DNA of 64,000 nucleotides. It comes from Cordylochernes scorpioides. Lineage: Eukaryota; Arthropoda; Arachnida; Pseudoscorpiones; Chernetidae. The position numbers were made by a program, and so were the translations under genes. The notes below the pieces were generated by a model. The model saw only the letters and a list, made by a program, of their open reading frames with translations, was not told the DNA's origin and made no database searches. Shown here in pieces: positions 32,854 through 42,565 of this stretch (the stretch's first letter is position 1; each line of letters opens with the position of its first letter). The stretch is taken from contig CP092884.1 of the NCBI GenBank assembly GCA_030710605.1, positions 23,293,483 to 23,357,482 on the forward strand, read 5' to 3'.

Positions 32854-33021
32854 ATGGCTTTTCTTGACAAATCAAGAAATTGGGTTGGCCAAAATATCAC
32901 GGAGCGAGCTAAATAAACGTTTAGTTTATTTTTGCTACACTAGATGGCGCTCTGCCATCTAAAAAGCACATGTGCTCGTGGTCAGGAGATGCCTTTTTTA
33001 TTTTTAATATATATATATATA

Positions 33022-33903
33022 AGATAAAAGTTGATAATTTTTTTTGTGTTTAAGTTAGATGATTAAAAGGTTGTTTATATGTATAATATTTATATCTTAT
33101 TTAGGAGAGAAAAATGTAATAAAAGTAATTATATGTTAGAATAATATGTTCTTATTTTAAATAGAAAAAAAAATTGAAAAATAAAAAGAAAATTTAACAA
33201 GAAAAGAAGATTTAACAACGTAACATCTTTTAGTATCGGCTTTTACCCTTCATGTAGACATACTCTAAAAATAAATAGGAATAAAGAAGAGATTTATAAT
33301 GATTATATATTTATTTTTTAGTAAAAGAGAGGAAAGAGATAAAGAAAGAACCATACACTTTTATTTCAAACAGGTAGAGAATTGAAAGGGTGTTAGTATT
33401 TCTTAGTTAATAATAGTTTTTGTAATTTTTTTTATATAATTTTTTTTCCTATATAATTTTTGATTTTTTTTTTTTTAAAGAGTAAGAATAATATGATATA
33501 ATGTTTTTGCCTAGTTAAGGATAGATAAACATATTTTAAATCTTTGCCTATTAGACATTATTTTTTGGAACCCTAATGGTAGACCAGGACATTACACAAA
33601 AGGAGATTGGAAAATCTATTGGAAAGAGAAATCTGTGGTATCAGGGCTCTTCAGATGAAAATACCACAACCCATTTCACCCTTACTTCATAATGGATTGA
33701 TTTCTCTTCGACCATTAAACTGTATAATTAAATTAATATTAGATAACACACACACCTAGAAAAAGGTTGTTTACTTACTTATTAAAAGTGGCGTCTGTTG
33801 CTCCCTAGAGACAGTGCACATGTGTGGACAAGTAACATCTGTCTGTTTGGGGGGGGGGGGGGGCGCCAACTATGTTCTAAAAGTAACCTTCCCTCTTCTA
33901 GGA
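33022..33903 (-). mobile_element. Third Naiad 3'-end copy
   Basis: It repeats 25445-26318 in the same direction, with the AACAACGTAAC block at about 33214 and an expanded G run at 33847-33862. It stops at CCCTCTTCTAGGAA, then a short (GGAATATGAAATA)n tandem follows to about 33950. Confidence 0.8.
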
Positions 33904-33959
33904 ATATGAAATGGGAAATATGAAATAGGAATATGAAATAGGAATATGATAATGTTTTA

Positions 33960-34320
33960 CATAATCGAGAATATCAAACAATGAACTAGCTCTCATGTAT
34001 CCATTTATGTTCCAATATAAAATGTCAATAGAGTTTTTACATTTAGTAGGTTTCAATTGCAGGTCTGGTGATATTACCAATTCTCTTTTGTTTGTATTTT
34101 CATCCAGTTGCTATAACTCCGCACCTTCCTTGGTGGTAATTTTACCATTGAAAACCCGATAAACTGTTCCATTAACAATCAGTTTATCATCCCTAAGTTT
34201 TGCCGTGATTCCTCTGTTTAAGAATTCTTTCCATTTAGGAATCAACAGTCGGCGTTGTTCTCTGGTACTAGGAGAGTAGTCCTTGTTTACAAAGATCTTC
34301 AAGTCCCTTAATTCAAATGA
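33960..34320 (-). pseudogene. LINE ORF1 end and start of APE endonuclease
   Basis: 34302-34111 (-) encodes FVNKDYSPSTREQRR, then KAKLRDDKLIV-like AKLRDDKLIVNGTVYRV, a C-terminal pattern of LINE ORF1 proteins. After a stop the strand continues DILYWNINGYMRASSLFD (about 34030-33975), resembling the first strand and NxNG motif of APE-type endonucleases that begin ORF2. The fragment ends at the Naiad copy. Confidence 0.55.
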
Positions 34321-34904
34321 ATTTTATATATCTTTATTCTATCGCTGTGTTCTGGAACCTCTACCAGCATTGGGTCTTTAAGAATGGAAATATAAATTAT
34401 GTAACTCTTTAATAGTATCAGTTATTCTGCAACTGTTCCAACGCACTGCTAGAGAAGATGTTTAGAGAGGAATTTATACCCTAGTCGTGCAGAGAAATTG
34501 AACCAATAGAAGATGGAAGAATGGAAAAGGAGACGTCCCCCGGAGAAAGATAAGTAGCTTCCAAATCGGATTATCCGGTGGGATAAGTGGGCCTTTCTTC
34601 CCTCCTAGGATTACATGCGGCAGTTTTCTTATCTCCTCTTGCTGGTGGCTCTTTTTCCATACCATTTCTCTTATCCTTCGTCACCCAATACATGACAGCT
34701 GAAGTCTATTAACACATCATGTATTATATAGACACCTTCCGGAGTTCAACAGTATAAGAACATAGTACAAATGTGAAAATGTATAGGATCAGGTAGTTAC
34801 ATTGAGAAAAATATCTGTTTGTGCTACTGAAGGTTGCTGATGGCTTGCGCCATTTTTCGAAATAAAAATTATTGTTTTTTAATTATTCCAGAAAATATAT
34901 GTGC
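34321..34904. other. No gene recognised
   Basis: 34665-34474 (-) is open for 63 codons without recognisable domains. At 34755-34800, AAATGTGAAAATG and GGATCAGGTAG resemble PLE-end strings seen at 17900. Nothing firmer. Confidence 0.35.
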
Positions 34905-35110
34905 GTGAAAATGGAAATATATATATATATTAAAAGGTCAGGTGTTAATATTAAAAATAAATAAGGCATATCCTGACCGCTCACATGAGCATTTTTAGAT
35001 GACAGAAAGCCATCTTGTGGAACAAATATTAACTAAGCGCAGACACGTAAGTTGTTAACCTTTCTTGATTTTTTAATAAAATGGGTTAACTAAATATTTT
35101 GGAACAAACC
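34905..35110 (+). repeat. Hammerhead family X fragment (no ribozyme)
   Basis: After a TA run, GGTCAGGTGTTAATATTAAAA, GGCATATCCTGACC and GACAGAAAGCCATCTTGTGG align with the family X modules at 32090-32180 with many changes. Confidence 0.65.
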
Positions 35111-35339
35111 TAAATCAACGTCTTTTCCGTGTCCAATTATAATATATATTGAACGAGTGACCCGGGCAACGCCCAGGGTTTACCCAAAGGGCCTGCAGAG
35201 ACTTTAAAAGTATAGATATATATAGATATAAATAGCCGAGTGACCCGGGCAATGACCCAGGTTTACCCGAAGGACCCACAGGTGAGAAACTATAGAAGAA
35301 AAATTTTAACAAATCAGAAAATGAAAGTGCAAACAACAG

Positions 35340-35585
35340 AACTACACTACTTTAAGGACATGAGAGCACATGCACAGTATCACCACACGTGTACCATTTT
35401 CAAAGACCCTGCTTAGGATTAAAACTTCTCAGAAGCATAACAATAGCACCAACCTAGAGTTTAACTGGTGTGGATGCATTCCTCTGGGAGTAAGACTATT
35501 GAGAAATTCAGTAGGGAGTTATTTTGCTTCTCCGCATTCTAACACTCCAACAGTTAACACTGAGGAAACACTGACTCATGTTTGG
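35340..35585 (-). pseudogene. Helitron helicase fragment (EFLNSLTP block)
   Basis: Read down from about 35516: PTEFLNSLTPRGMHPHQLKL, then LLCFREV and ENGTRVVILCMCSHVLKVV. This matches the helicase block that ends NGTR...HVLEA in Helitron proteins. Stops and shifts are present. Confidence 0.7.
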
Positions 35586-35731
35586 TAAGCAATTTCAGGG
35601 AAGAAACTATAGACATTGGATTAAATAAATTATTAAATAAATTGCATTAAATAAAAATTATCAGATTTAAATAAATATTATTAGAGTGAAAAAAAAAATA
35701 AAAAATTAACAAATATTAGAAAATAAAATTT

Positions 35732-36297
35732 CGAACAATACAACTATATTGCAGATAAGATAAGAGGACCTTATTAAAAAATAAATAAATAAACTGCAAT
35801 TCGACACTATCGATAATTCGACACTATCGATAATTCGACACTATCGATAATTCGACACTTTCGATAATTCGACCATTTTAAAAATAAAATTTTCAAGGTT
35901 GATTGTTGTTTAAATACAACTTTACCAGTAAAAAGGTATTACAGAGGCGAAGGCAGCCACTTTAAAATTAAACACAGGCTCTTGTAGGAAGAACCCAAAT
36001 ATTCAGAATGAATGGAAGTCTGAAATCTGAAGGACCAAAAGATATGGGTCATCTTTACATGTATGCTATCCAATGTTCGCACACTTGAAAAAGCCACTTA
36101 AAGTTGTCCGTGCGTAAACACAGGCTCTTGTAGCCAAGGTTTGTCCTTGAGCCTTATTTATAGTCATAGCAAAAGCCAACCTTAATGAAAACTAACGCCT
36201 CTCTAGAATGAAGCGAAGGTTGGTATCCGAAGGGGCCAAAGATATTTTAGACACTATACAGTGTGTTCAACTTTGGGCACTGTCAGTATATGTGCTT
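35732..36297 (-). repeat. 566-bp tandem unit 1 with helicase piece and 17-bp repeats
   Basis: It contains 17-mers TTCGACACTATCGATAA repeated about four times at 35800-35871 and, on the minus strand, VPKVEHTV, APSDTNLRFIL and LAFAMTINKAQGQTLATR (about 36178-36125). The last is a PIF1-type helicase motif. Unit 2 is about 95% similar by eye. Confidence 0.8.
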
Positions 36298-36813
36298 CGA
36301 ACAATACAACTATATTGCAGATAAGATAAGAGGACCTTATTAAAAAATAAATAAACAAACTGCAATTCGACACTATCGATAATTCGACACTATCGATAAT
36401 TCGACACTTTCGATAATTCGACCATTTTAAAAATCAAATTTTCAAGGTTTATTGTTGTTTAAATACAACTTTACCGGTAAAAAGGTATTACAGAGGCGAA
36501 GGCAGCCACTTTAAAATTAAACACAGGCTCTTGTAGGAAGAACCCAAATATTCAGAATGAATGGAAGTCTGAAATCTGAAGGACCAAAAGATATGGGTCA
36601 TCTTTACATGTATGCTATCCAATGTTCGCACACTTGAAAAAGCCACTTAAAGTTGTCCGTGCGTAAACACAGGCTCTTGTAGCCAAGGTTTGTCCTTGAG
36701 CCTTATTTATAGTCATAGCAAAAGCCAACCTTAGTGAAAACTAACGCCTCTCTAGAATGAAGCGAAGGTTGGTATCCGAAGGGGCCAAAGATATTTCAGA
36801 CACTATACAGTGT
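36298..36813 (-). repeat. Tandem unit 2 (interrupted by PLE)
   Basis: Same content: 17-mers at 36365-36423 (three copies) and the AFAMTINKAQGQT helicase motif at about 36727-36688. Its end was separated by the PLE insertion and continues at 38431-38560. Confidence 0.8.
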
Positions 36814-37218
36814 AAGGTAAATCAATTAAGAAAGGATTAGAAGATGAGTTTCTTTATTGTAAGAACGCTACGAGCTTTCGGACAAAAGTCCTTCAACGGG
36901 CATAAATAAAAGTATACTAAGAAAGATAACGATGGCTGTAGGAAATATATACACGTATTGGTTTTACATAGAATTAAAAATAAAATATTAATAATATAAA
37001 AATAATAAGAATATAAAGAAGGACATGCAAATGATTAATCTAACTATTTGTAAAAGTGAAAAATACGGAAATAAAAATTCTAGAGAGCAAATCAGGAAAT
37101 GCAGAAAACATTAGTTGAAAGAAAAAGGAATATTAATGAGACAAAAATATGACTGTAATGGATGGTGGGAAAGGGGGGGGGGGGTTATTAATATGCTAAA
37201 GGTAGAATCTGAAAAAGT

Positions 37219-37764
37219 TTAATTGGAAATGTAGTTTGAGTAGACTGCGGGGATGTCTATTTTTCTATTTATACTGTGTAGCTTGGTTGAAACTATGGCT
37301 TCCAGAACCAATCTCTGGTGTAGGTTGGAGATATTTTTGTAGTGGATGGTTGGGTTAGTAGTGTCAAAGGAATGGCCAGAAGATGCAATGTGTTGAAAAA
37401 TAAGGGAACGGGTGTCTCGGTTGGTGATGTTGCGTGTGTGTTCGGACATTCTGATGGCGATGGTTCTACCGGTCTCCCCCACATAGGTGGCGGGACACTG
37501 TTGGCACGAGACCGAGTAGACTGCTCCAGTAGATGTTAGAGGATCAATGGAGGTGTCGGTTTTTGTGATGGGATGCCTAAGGAGTGAGTGGAGGTTAGGT
37601 GTGTTAGTAAAAAAGGTACGGATGCCAAAAGGTTTGAGGAAACGGGAGAGGTTAACTGAAAGGGGAGAGAATGGGATCACACACGTGGATTTGTAAGTTG
37701 CAGGAGGGTTTAGAGGAACAGGTAAATAGGTGTGTTTTTCTATGAAGGATAGAGGGAAACCTGA
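37219..37764 (-). pseudogene. PLE C-terminal GIY-YIG endonuclease (best copy)
   Basis: The frame includes an RT-EN linker (LSRFLKPFGIRTFFTN), then VYSVSCQQCPATYVGETGR (GIY-YIG strands), IRMSEHTRN with the catalytic Arg, FQHIASSGHSF, RLVLEAIVSTK with the Glu, and SINRKIDIPAVYSNYIS before the stop. The order is canonical C-terminal EN. Upstream it hits the palindrome centre, so RT is missing. The open frame beyond 37764 is antisense to the other arm. Confidence 0.88.
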
Positions 37765-37765
37765 A

Positions 37766-38031
37766 CTTGTGGGGGAGACCGGTAGAACCAGCGCCATCAG
37801 AATGTCCGAACACACACGCAACATCACCAACCGAGACACCCGTTCCCTTATTTTTCAACACATTGCATCTTCTGGCCATTCTTTGACACTACTAACCCAA
37901 CCATCCACTACAAAAATATCTCCAACCTACACCAGAGATTGGTTCTGGAAGCCATAGTTTCAACCAAGCTACACAGTATAAATAGAAAAATAGACATCCC
38001 CGCAGTCTACTCAAACTACATTTCCAATTAA
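37766..38031 (+). pseudogene. PLE endonuclease, inverted copy
   Basis: GETGRTSAIRMSEHTRNITN through FQHIASSGHS, then a one-base deletion near 37880 shifts the frame to NISNLHQRLVLEAIVSTK and the same C-terminus. It is truncated at its 5' side just after the YVG strand. Confidence 0.85.
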
Positions 38032-38430
38032 ACTTTTTCAGATTCTACCTTTAGCATATTAATAACCCCCCCCCCCTTTCCCACCATCCATTACAGTCAT
38101 ATTTTTGTCTCATTAATATTCCTTTTTCTTTCAACTAATGTTTTCTGCATTTCCTGATTTGCTCTCTAGAATTTTTATTTCCGTATTTTTCACTTTTACA
38201 AATAGTTAGATTGATCATTTGCATGTCCTTCTTTATATTCTTATTATTTTTAATTTCTTAATATTTTATTTTTAATTCTATGTAAAACCAATACGTGTAT
38301 ATATTTCCTACAGCCATCGTTATCTTTCTTAGTATAGTTATATTTATGCCCGTTGAAGGACTTTTGTCCGAAAGCTCGTAGCGTTCTTACAATAAAGAAA
38401 CTCATCTTCTAATCCTTTCTTAATTGATTT

Positions 38431-38560
38431 ACTATACAGTGTGTTCAACTTTGGGCACTGTCAGTATATGTGCTTCAAGGACATGAGAGCACATGCGCTG
38501 AAACACCATACGTGTTCCATCACAAAGATCCTAAAGGCATTGGTGAAAGTCTAAATAAAT
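38431..38560 (-). pseudogene. Helitron helicase fragment beyond the PLE
   Basis: The minus strand encodes LCDGTRMVFQRMCSHVLEA and HILTVPKVEHTV, contiguous with the piece at 36801 before the PLE insertion. It matches the NGTR...HVLEA block of Helitron helicases. Confidence 0.7.
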
Positions 38561-39060
38561 ATTTTGGAAATAAAAAATATATATATATATAAGAAAATAA
38601 ATTGGAATATAAATTCACAAACTATATTTCAGAGTGGACACAAATATTTGAAAGGAAAAAAAAAGAAAATTGCAAACAACACAACTATATTGCAGATATG
38701 ACAACATATTAAAGGAATAAATTCATTTAAAAGACCTCATTAAAAACAACAATTCTATTTTTTTATATATACAATATAATCTAATTAAATCAACACACGA
38801 TAATTCGACCATTTTTGATGTCTCGACCTACGGCCTATCATATGACAAACTAATTCGACACTTTCGATAATTCAACTATTTTGAAATTCAAATTTCAACA
38901 GTTGATATTTGTCTAAAACCCCTATTATTAACAACATATCAGACTGCAGAGTGCAAAAATGTAGAAAATTGTATGTATATAATTGTATGCATATATTTGT
39001 ATGTATATAATTGTATGCAAATAATTGTAAGTATAGATCAATGAGTAAAATAATTTTTTT
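38561..39060. other. AT-rich, Helitron-associated
   Basis: 38797-38880 repeats TTCGACACTTTCGATAATTC and TTCGACCATTTT, single diverged units of the 17-bp tandem upstream. No gene. Confidence 0.5.
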
Positions 39061-39369
39061 TTTGCTTATCGCTAGTACACGTGGTACAGGCCTTGATAAT
39101 CATGGTGGGTAGAGTAGGCGACTGCTTTTACTGTAAGTACACAACATGTCTAAACATGTGAAAAGCAGTTCGACTTTGCATTTACAAATGTGCCAGAGCC
39201 CCGTTTGATTACTTGCGCTTGCTGGTGGGGTTGGACTTTTGCAAGAATCGGAAGCCATTGGAGCATTTTTTTTTTATTTTTTCAGAAAAAAGTGCCCAAT
39301 GCGGGAATCGAACCCGGGTCGTAGCAGTCGAAAACCAACGGCTTAAACCATCCTTCCACCAACCCCCAG
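39061..39369 (-). repeat. tRNA-derived SINE, copy 2
   Basis: Reverse complement: A-box-like TGGTTTAAGCCG, B-box GGGTTCGATTCCC, then the body matching 12560-12775. The outer end GTACACGTGGTACAGGCC mirrors GGCCTGTACCACGTGTAC of copy 1. Confidence 0.85.
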
Positions 39370-39880
39370 TAAAATAAGTAAATAAAAAGAAGACCAAAAA
39401 TAAGTGATAATAGTTTATTGAATAACAAATAAAATAAAAAAATCTTTTCAGGTGAAAAATTATAGACATTGGTGAAAAAGTAAACTGGAGAAATAGCAAT
39501 CGTGGTTTTGTTCCTGCGGCGAGTCATATTAGCACGCCTAGCGGTTAGGGGAGTGAGTCTTCCACGGCCTTTTCGAGTCATGACAGAAGACGCTGAAAAA
39601 AAAAGGTAAAATAAGAACCAAGCAGAGGAAAACTATAAAACTGAAAGCCAGGACAGGCATAAAAAGAAAATTCCAAGCATGTGAGGAAACAATTGAAGGA
39701 AAAAAAAAAAGGATTCCAAAAAAATACTGCAAAAAAGAAACCAGACACAAAAAGCAACAATTGAGTACACAAATACAGCATCAGCCTATTTATGAGAAGA
39801 AAAAAAACGACAGACACAAAAATGGAGCTAAATTCAAATGAAAAACTATAACAGATCAAGAAATCAAATCAGGCATTATG
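39370..39880. other. AT-rich, no gene recognised
   Basis: Simple AT/purine-rich DNA. The ACACAAAAATGGAGCTAAAT string recurs at 39818 and 39910, leading into the satellite. Confidence 0.45.
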
Positions 39881-41300
39881 AAAGATACTGCAAAAAAGAA
39901 AATAAGACACAAAAATGGAGCTAAATATGTAAAAAACATGTATACAAAAAAGCAAAGCCCAATTCCAAACCCAAATATTTTTTTATGAGAAGAACATCAA
40001 CATAATGCATGATTACGGCAGTCCATAGCTTCCCTGACAAAAATTCACCAAAAAAGTTAAATATTCCAAAATATTTCTGTGTATATATTGCTAAATGTGT
40101 AAATAACATGTATATAAAAAAGCAAAGCTTAATTTTAAATTTCATTATCCTTGTCACAGGAAAAGAATCAAAATACTGCATAAGTACGGCACTTTTGCAG
40201 CCCCCCTGACAAAAATTCACTAAAAGAGTTAAGTATTCAAAAAAATATTTTGGTATATATATTGCTAAATGTGTAACAAACATGTATATAAAAAAGCAAT
40301 GCTTAATTCTAAGTTTTAATATTTTTTTTTAAATCCCAAATATTTTTTTTTATGAGAAGAACATCAACATAATGCATGATTACGGCAGTCCATAGCTTCC
40401 CTGACAAAAATTCACCAAAAAAGTTAAATATTTCAAAATATTTCTGTGTATATATTGCCAATGTGTAAATAACATGTATATAAAAAAGCAAAGCTTAATT
40501 TTAAATTTCATTATCCTTGTCACAGGAAAAGCATCAAAATACTGCATAAGTACGGCACTTTTGCAGCCCCCCTGACAAAAATTCACTAAAAGAGTTAAGT
40601 ATTCAAAAAAATATTTTGGTATATATATTGCTAAATGTGTAACAAACATGTATATAAAAAGCAATGCTTAATTCTAAGTTTTAATATTTTTTTTATGAGA
40701 AGAACATCAACATAATGCATGATTACGGCAGTCCATAGCTTCCCTGACAAAAATTCACCAAAAAAGTTAAATATTCCAAAATATTTCTGTGTATATATTA
40801 CTAAATGTGTAAATAACATGTATATAAAAAAGCAAAGCTTAATTTTAAATTTCATTATCCTTGTCACAGGAAAAGCATCAAAATACTGCATAAGTACGGC
40901 ACTTTTGCAGCCCCCCTGACAAAAATTCACTAAAAGAGTTAAGTATTCAAAAAAATATTTTGGTATATATATTGCTAAATGTGTAACAAACATGTATATA
41001 AAAAAGCAATGCTTAATTCTAAGTTTTAATATTTTTTTTTTTAAATAAAAGCTACAAAAGCAAATAGGGAGAAGTGGAGCCATTTAGCCATTTTCAAAAT
41101 TTGATTGTGAAAGAGTAAAAAAATGAGTAAATAAGAGCAAATATAAAGAAAAAGTATTGCTAAATGTGTAATAAACATGTATATAAAAAAGCAAAGCTTA
41201 ATTCTAAGTTTTAATAAGAAAAGCTGCAAAAGCAAATAGGGAGAAGTGGGGCCATTTAGCCATTTTCAAAATTTGATTGTGAAAGAGTAAAAAGACATAG
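39881..41300. repeat. Satellite-like tandem array with two-monomer higher-order unit
   Basis: TATGAGAAGAACATCAACAT marks unit starts at about 39983, 40351 and 40694 (periods 368 and 343). Within each unit two related monomers of about 175 bp alternate: A with ATTACGGCAGTCCATAGC, B with AGTACGGCACTTTTGCAGC. Both contain CCTGACAAAAATTCAC and end in TGCTAAATGTGTAA ... AACATGTATATAAAA. From 41040 two shorter units with GGGAGAAGTGG(A/G)GCCATTTAG follow. Confidence 0.85.
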
Positions 41301-42117
41301 ATAAATATTTCAATCTACAATTCGAAAAATAATATAACCTCAGCCTATTTATGAGAAAAAAAAACGTTGCCAAAGACATTAGGAAAGATAATGCAAATAA
41401 GAAACATACACAAAAATTGAGCTCTATTTAAATGAAAAATTATAACAAAGTACTTACAAATTATAATCATAATCAAATGAAGCAGAAATTAGTAAAAATT
41501 AGTAAATAAGAATTAGTAAAAGGTAAACAAAAGAACGCATTTCAAAACAAAAGAATTGATGATGATAAATGCAAAAAATCTACGATTGTAAAATAGATTA
41601 AATTAAAAAATAAAAATAACTGTTAACATTAGGAAAATAAAAACAGGCCTATCATACGAAGAAAAAAATAACGAAAATTTTGGTATATAGATCGTTATGT
41701 GTAGTTCAGAATCTTCGGAGGAGATAGCTCAGGACTTTACAATGGAAAACTCTGTTACGGTATTATCTATATAGATTATTGACTTCTTAGGAACTTCGAA
41801 TATTCTCTCTCTATTAAAGGACATGTTTGTACGTATATTTATTTGAGTAAAAATACATTTATTATCGCATTTATAATACGGTAGAATGTTATTTTCTCAT
41901 AGCAAGACGAATTTTTTTATCAATATTGTAGCAAAATATTATTTTATTAACAGAGTACCATTTTTTATATTTTTCTACTCTGTAAACTCCCCTTATAGCT
42001 TTTGTTTATCATTCATAGTTTTTTCTTGCCTTAAATAAATTGCTGTCATCCTGAATTTTGTCTTTCCTAATTTTCTACGAGGCAATATAATTAATTAGAT
42101 AAATGACCAAACAGCCA
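41301..42117. other. AT-rich, no gene recognised
   Basis: No gene, RNA or repeat family was recognised. Confidence 0.5.
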
Positions 42118-42190
42118 CGACTTAGGATTGAATCCCGCTTTGGGCACTTTTTTTCTGAATAATAAATAGCTTCAATGGCCACTGATTCTT
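42118..42190 (+). repeat. SINE fragment
   Basis: GATTGAATCCCGCTTTGGGC and TTCAATGGCCACTGATTCTTG match the B-box and early body of the SINE at 12540-12605. Truncated at both sides. Confidence 0.7.
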
Positions 42191-42474
42191 GCGTGGGAGC
42201 CGAGAGACTTTCTTCCAGCCTGCTGGGATGTCACGCCGTCGGCAAACATACAAGTGGGGCCTGGAAATAGGAGATGAACACTGCTGTGTGGCGAGGCGCA
42301 CCAGATCGGCGGAAGTCAAGGAGGACCCAGTCGACATTCTAGGGTGTTATCCTTTTTGTCTTCCTATAAAAATGTAGCTGATGCGTAATACGAAAAAAAA
42401 AACCACTAGCTTTGAAATACTTTTCTGGGCCATCGCTGGACTGGATAAATCGACACACCACACTTGCAAAAGAA
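42191..42474. other. Unassigned sequence between SINE fragments
   Basis: Moderately GC-rich (AGCCGAGAGACTTTCTTCC, AGGAGGACCCAGTCGACATT). No domain recognised. Confidence 0.3.
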
Positions 42475-42565
42475 CAACCTCACCAGTGAGTGTAAGTAAC
42501 AAAATGGAGATCTAGAACATTTGTAAATGCAGGGTCCAATGCGGGAATCGATCCAGGATTGTGGA
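42475..42565. repeat. SINE-related fragments at a LINE junction
   Basis: CTCACCAGTGAGTGTAAGTAA (plus) and CAATGCGGGAATCGATCC (inverse B-box) come from two parts of the same SINE family, immediately before the LINE fragment. Confidence 0.55.

Larger units (their letters stand above)
32057..33008. mobile_element. Hammerhead family X element, inverted arrangement between (TA)n tracts
   Basis: About 950 bp made of repeated modules: AAAAGATAAGTGGGTCAGGTG, GGCATCTCCTGACCACGAGC, GATGGCAGAGCGCCATCTAG, ATTGGGTTGGCCAAATATCA. Modules occur in both orientations, giving one hammerhead ribozyme on each strand. There is no ORF beyond about 100 codons. Related pieces at 34905-35110 and 60353-61060 lack the ribozyme. 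This is probably a non-autonomous unit moved by PLE machinery. Confidence 0.75.
25241..33903. mobile_element. Naiad-type Penelope-like element complex (N-terminal GIY-YIG)
   Basis: The minus strand from about 29210 to 26672 encodes GIY-YIG, then a linker with CxC, then RT. This permuted order is described for the Naiad/Chlamys clade of PLEs. The 3' region follows down to 25241. Direct copy: 29546-30200 repeats 25253-25895 upstream of the ORF, a pseudo-LTR. Inverted copy: 30205-32016 mirrors 27255-25452. Third copy: 33022-33903 repeats 25445-26318 in direct orientation. (TA)n tracts and a hammerhead-bearing element separate the last two. Tandem and inverted layouts and microsatellite association are known traits of this clade. 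All ORFs are broken. Confidence 0.85.
35140..36801 (-). mobile_element. Helitron remnant with tandem-duplicated helicase end
   Basis: The minus strand encodes pieces of the Helitron/PIF1 helicase C-terminus. 35157-35184 and 35239-35266 carry GTGACCCGGGCAACGCCC-type hairpins like those near Helitron 3' ends. A 566-bp unit (35732-36297) is repeated at 36298-36813. The second unit was later interrupted by a PLE and resumes at 38443. No complete Rep/helicase ORF remains. Confidence 0.7.
36814..38430. mobile_element. Palindromic canonical PLE with 12-bp target duplication
   Basis: The 12-mer ACTATACAGTGT is present at 36802-36813 and 38431-38442. Within, two copies of the PLE 3' half face each other (left 36814-37764 read minus, right 37766-38430 read plus). 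Each outer end carries GATGAGTTTCTTTATTGTAAG, and GGAC-TTTT-GTCC followed by GAAAGCTC with GTTGAA in place of the hammerhead CTGANGA box (about 36870-36895 and 38352-38378). Confidence 0.9.

Noticed and set aside
35800..35871. CRISPR-like evenly spaced repeats
   Set aside because: The 17-mers are directly adjacent with no unique spacers, and the DNA is clearly eukaryotic repeat DNA.
37342..37539. Plus-strand open frames over the PLE endonuclease
   Set aside because: They are antisense to the GIY-YIG coding frame.
39209..41235. Hydrophobic minus-strand frames in the satellite region
   Set aside because: They repeat with the satellite period (FFIYMLFTHLAIY...) and come from AT-rich tandem DNA, not a membrane-protein gene.
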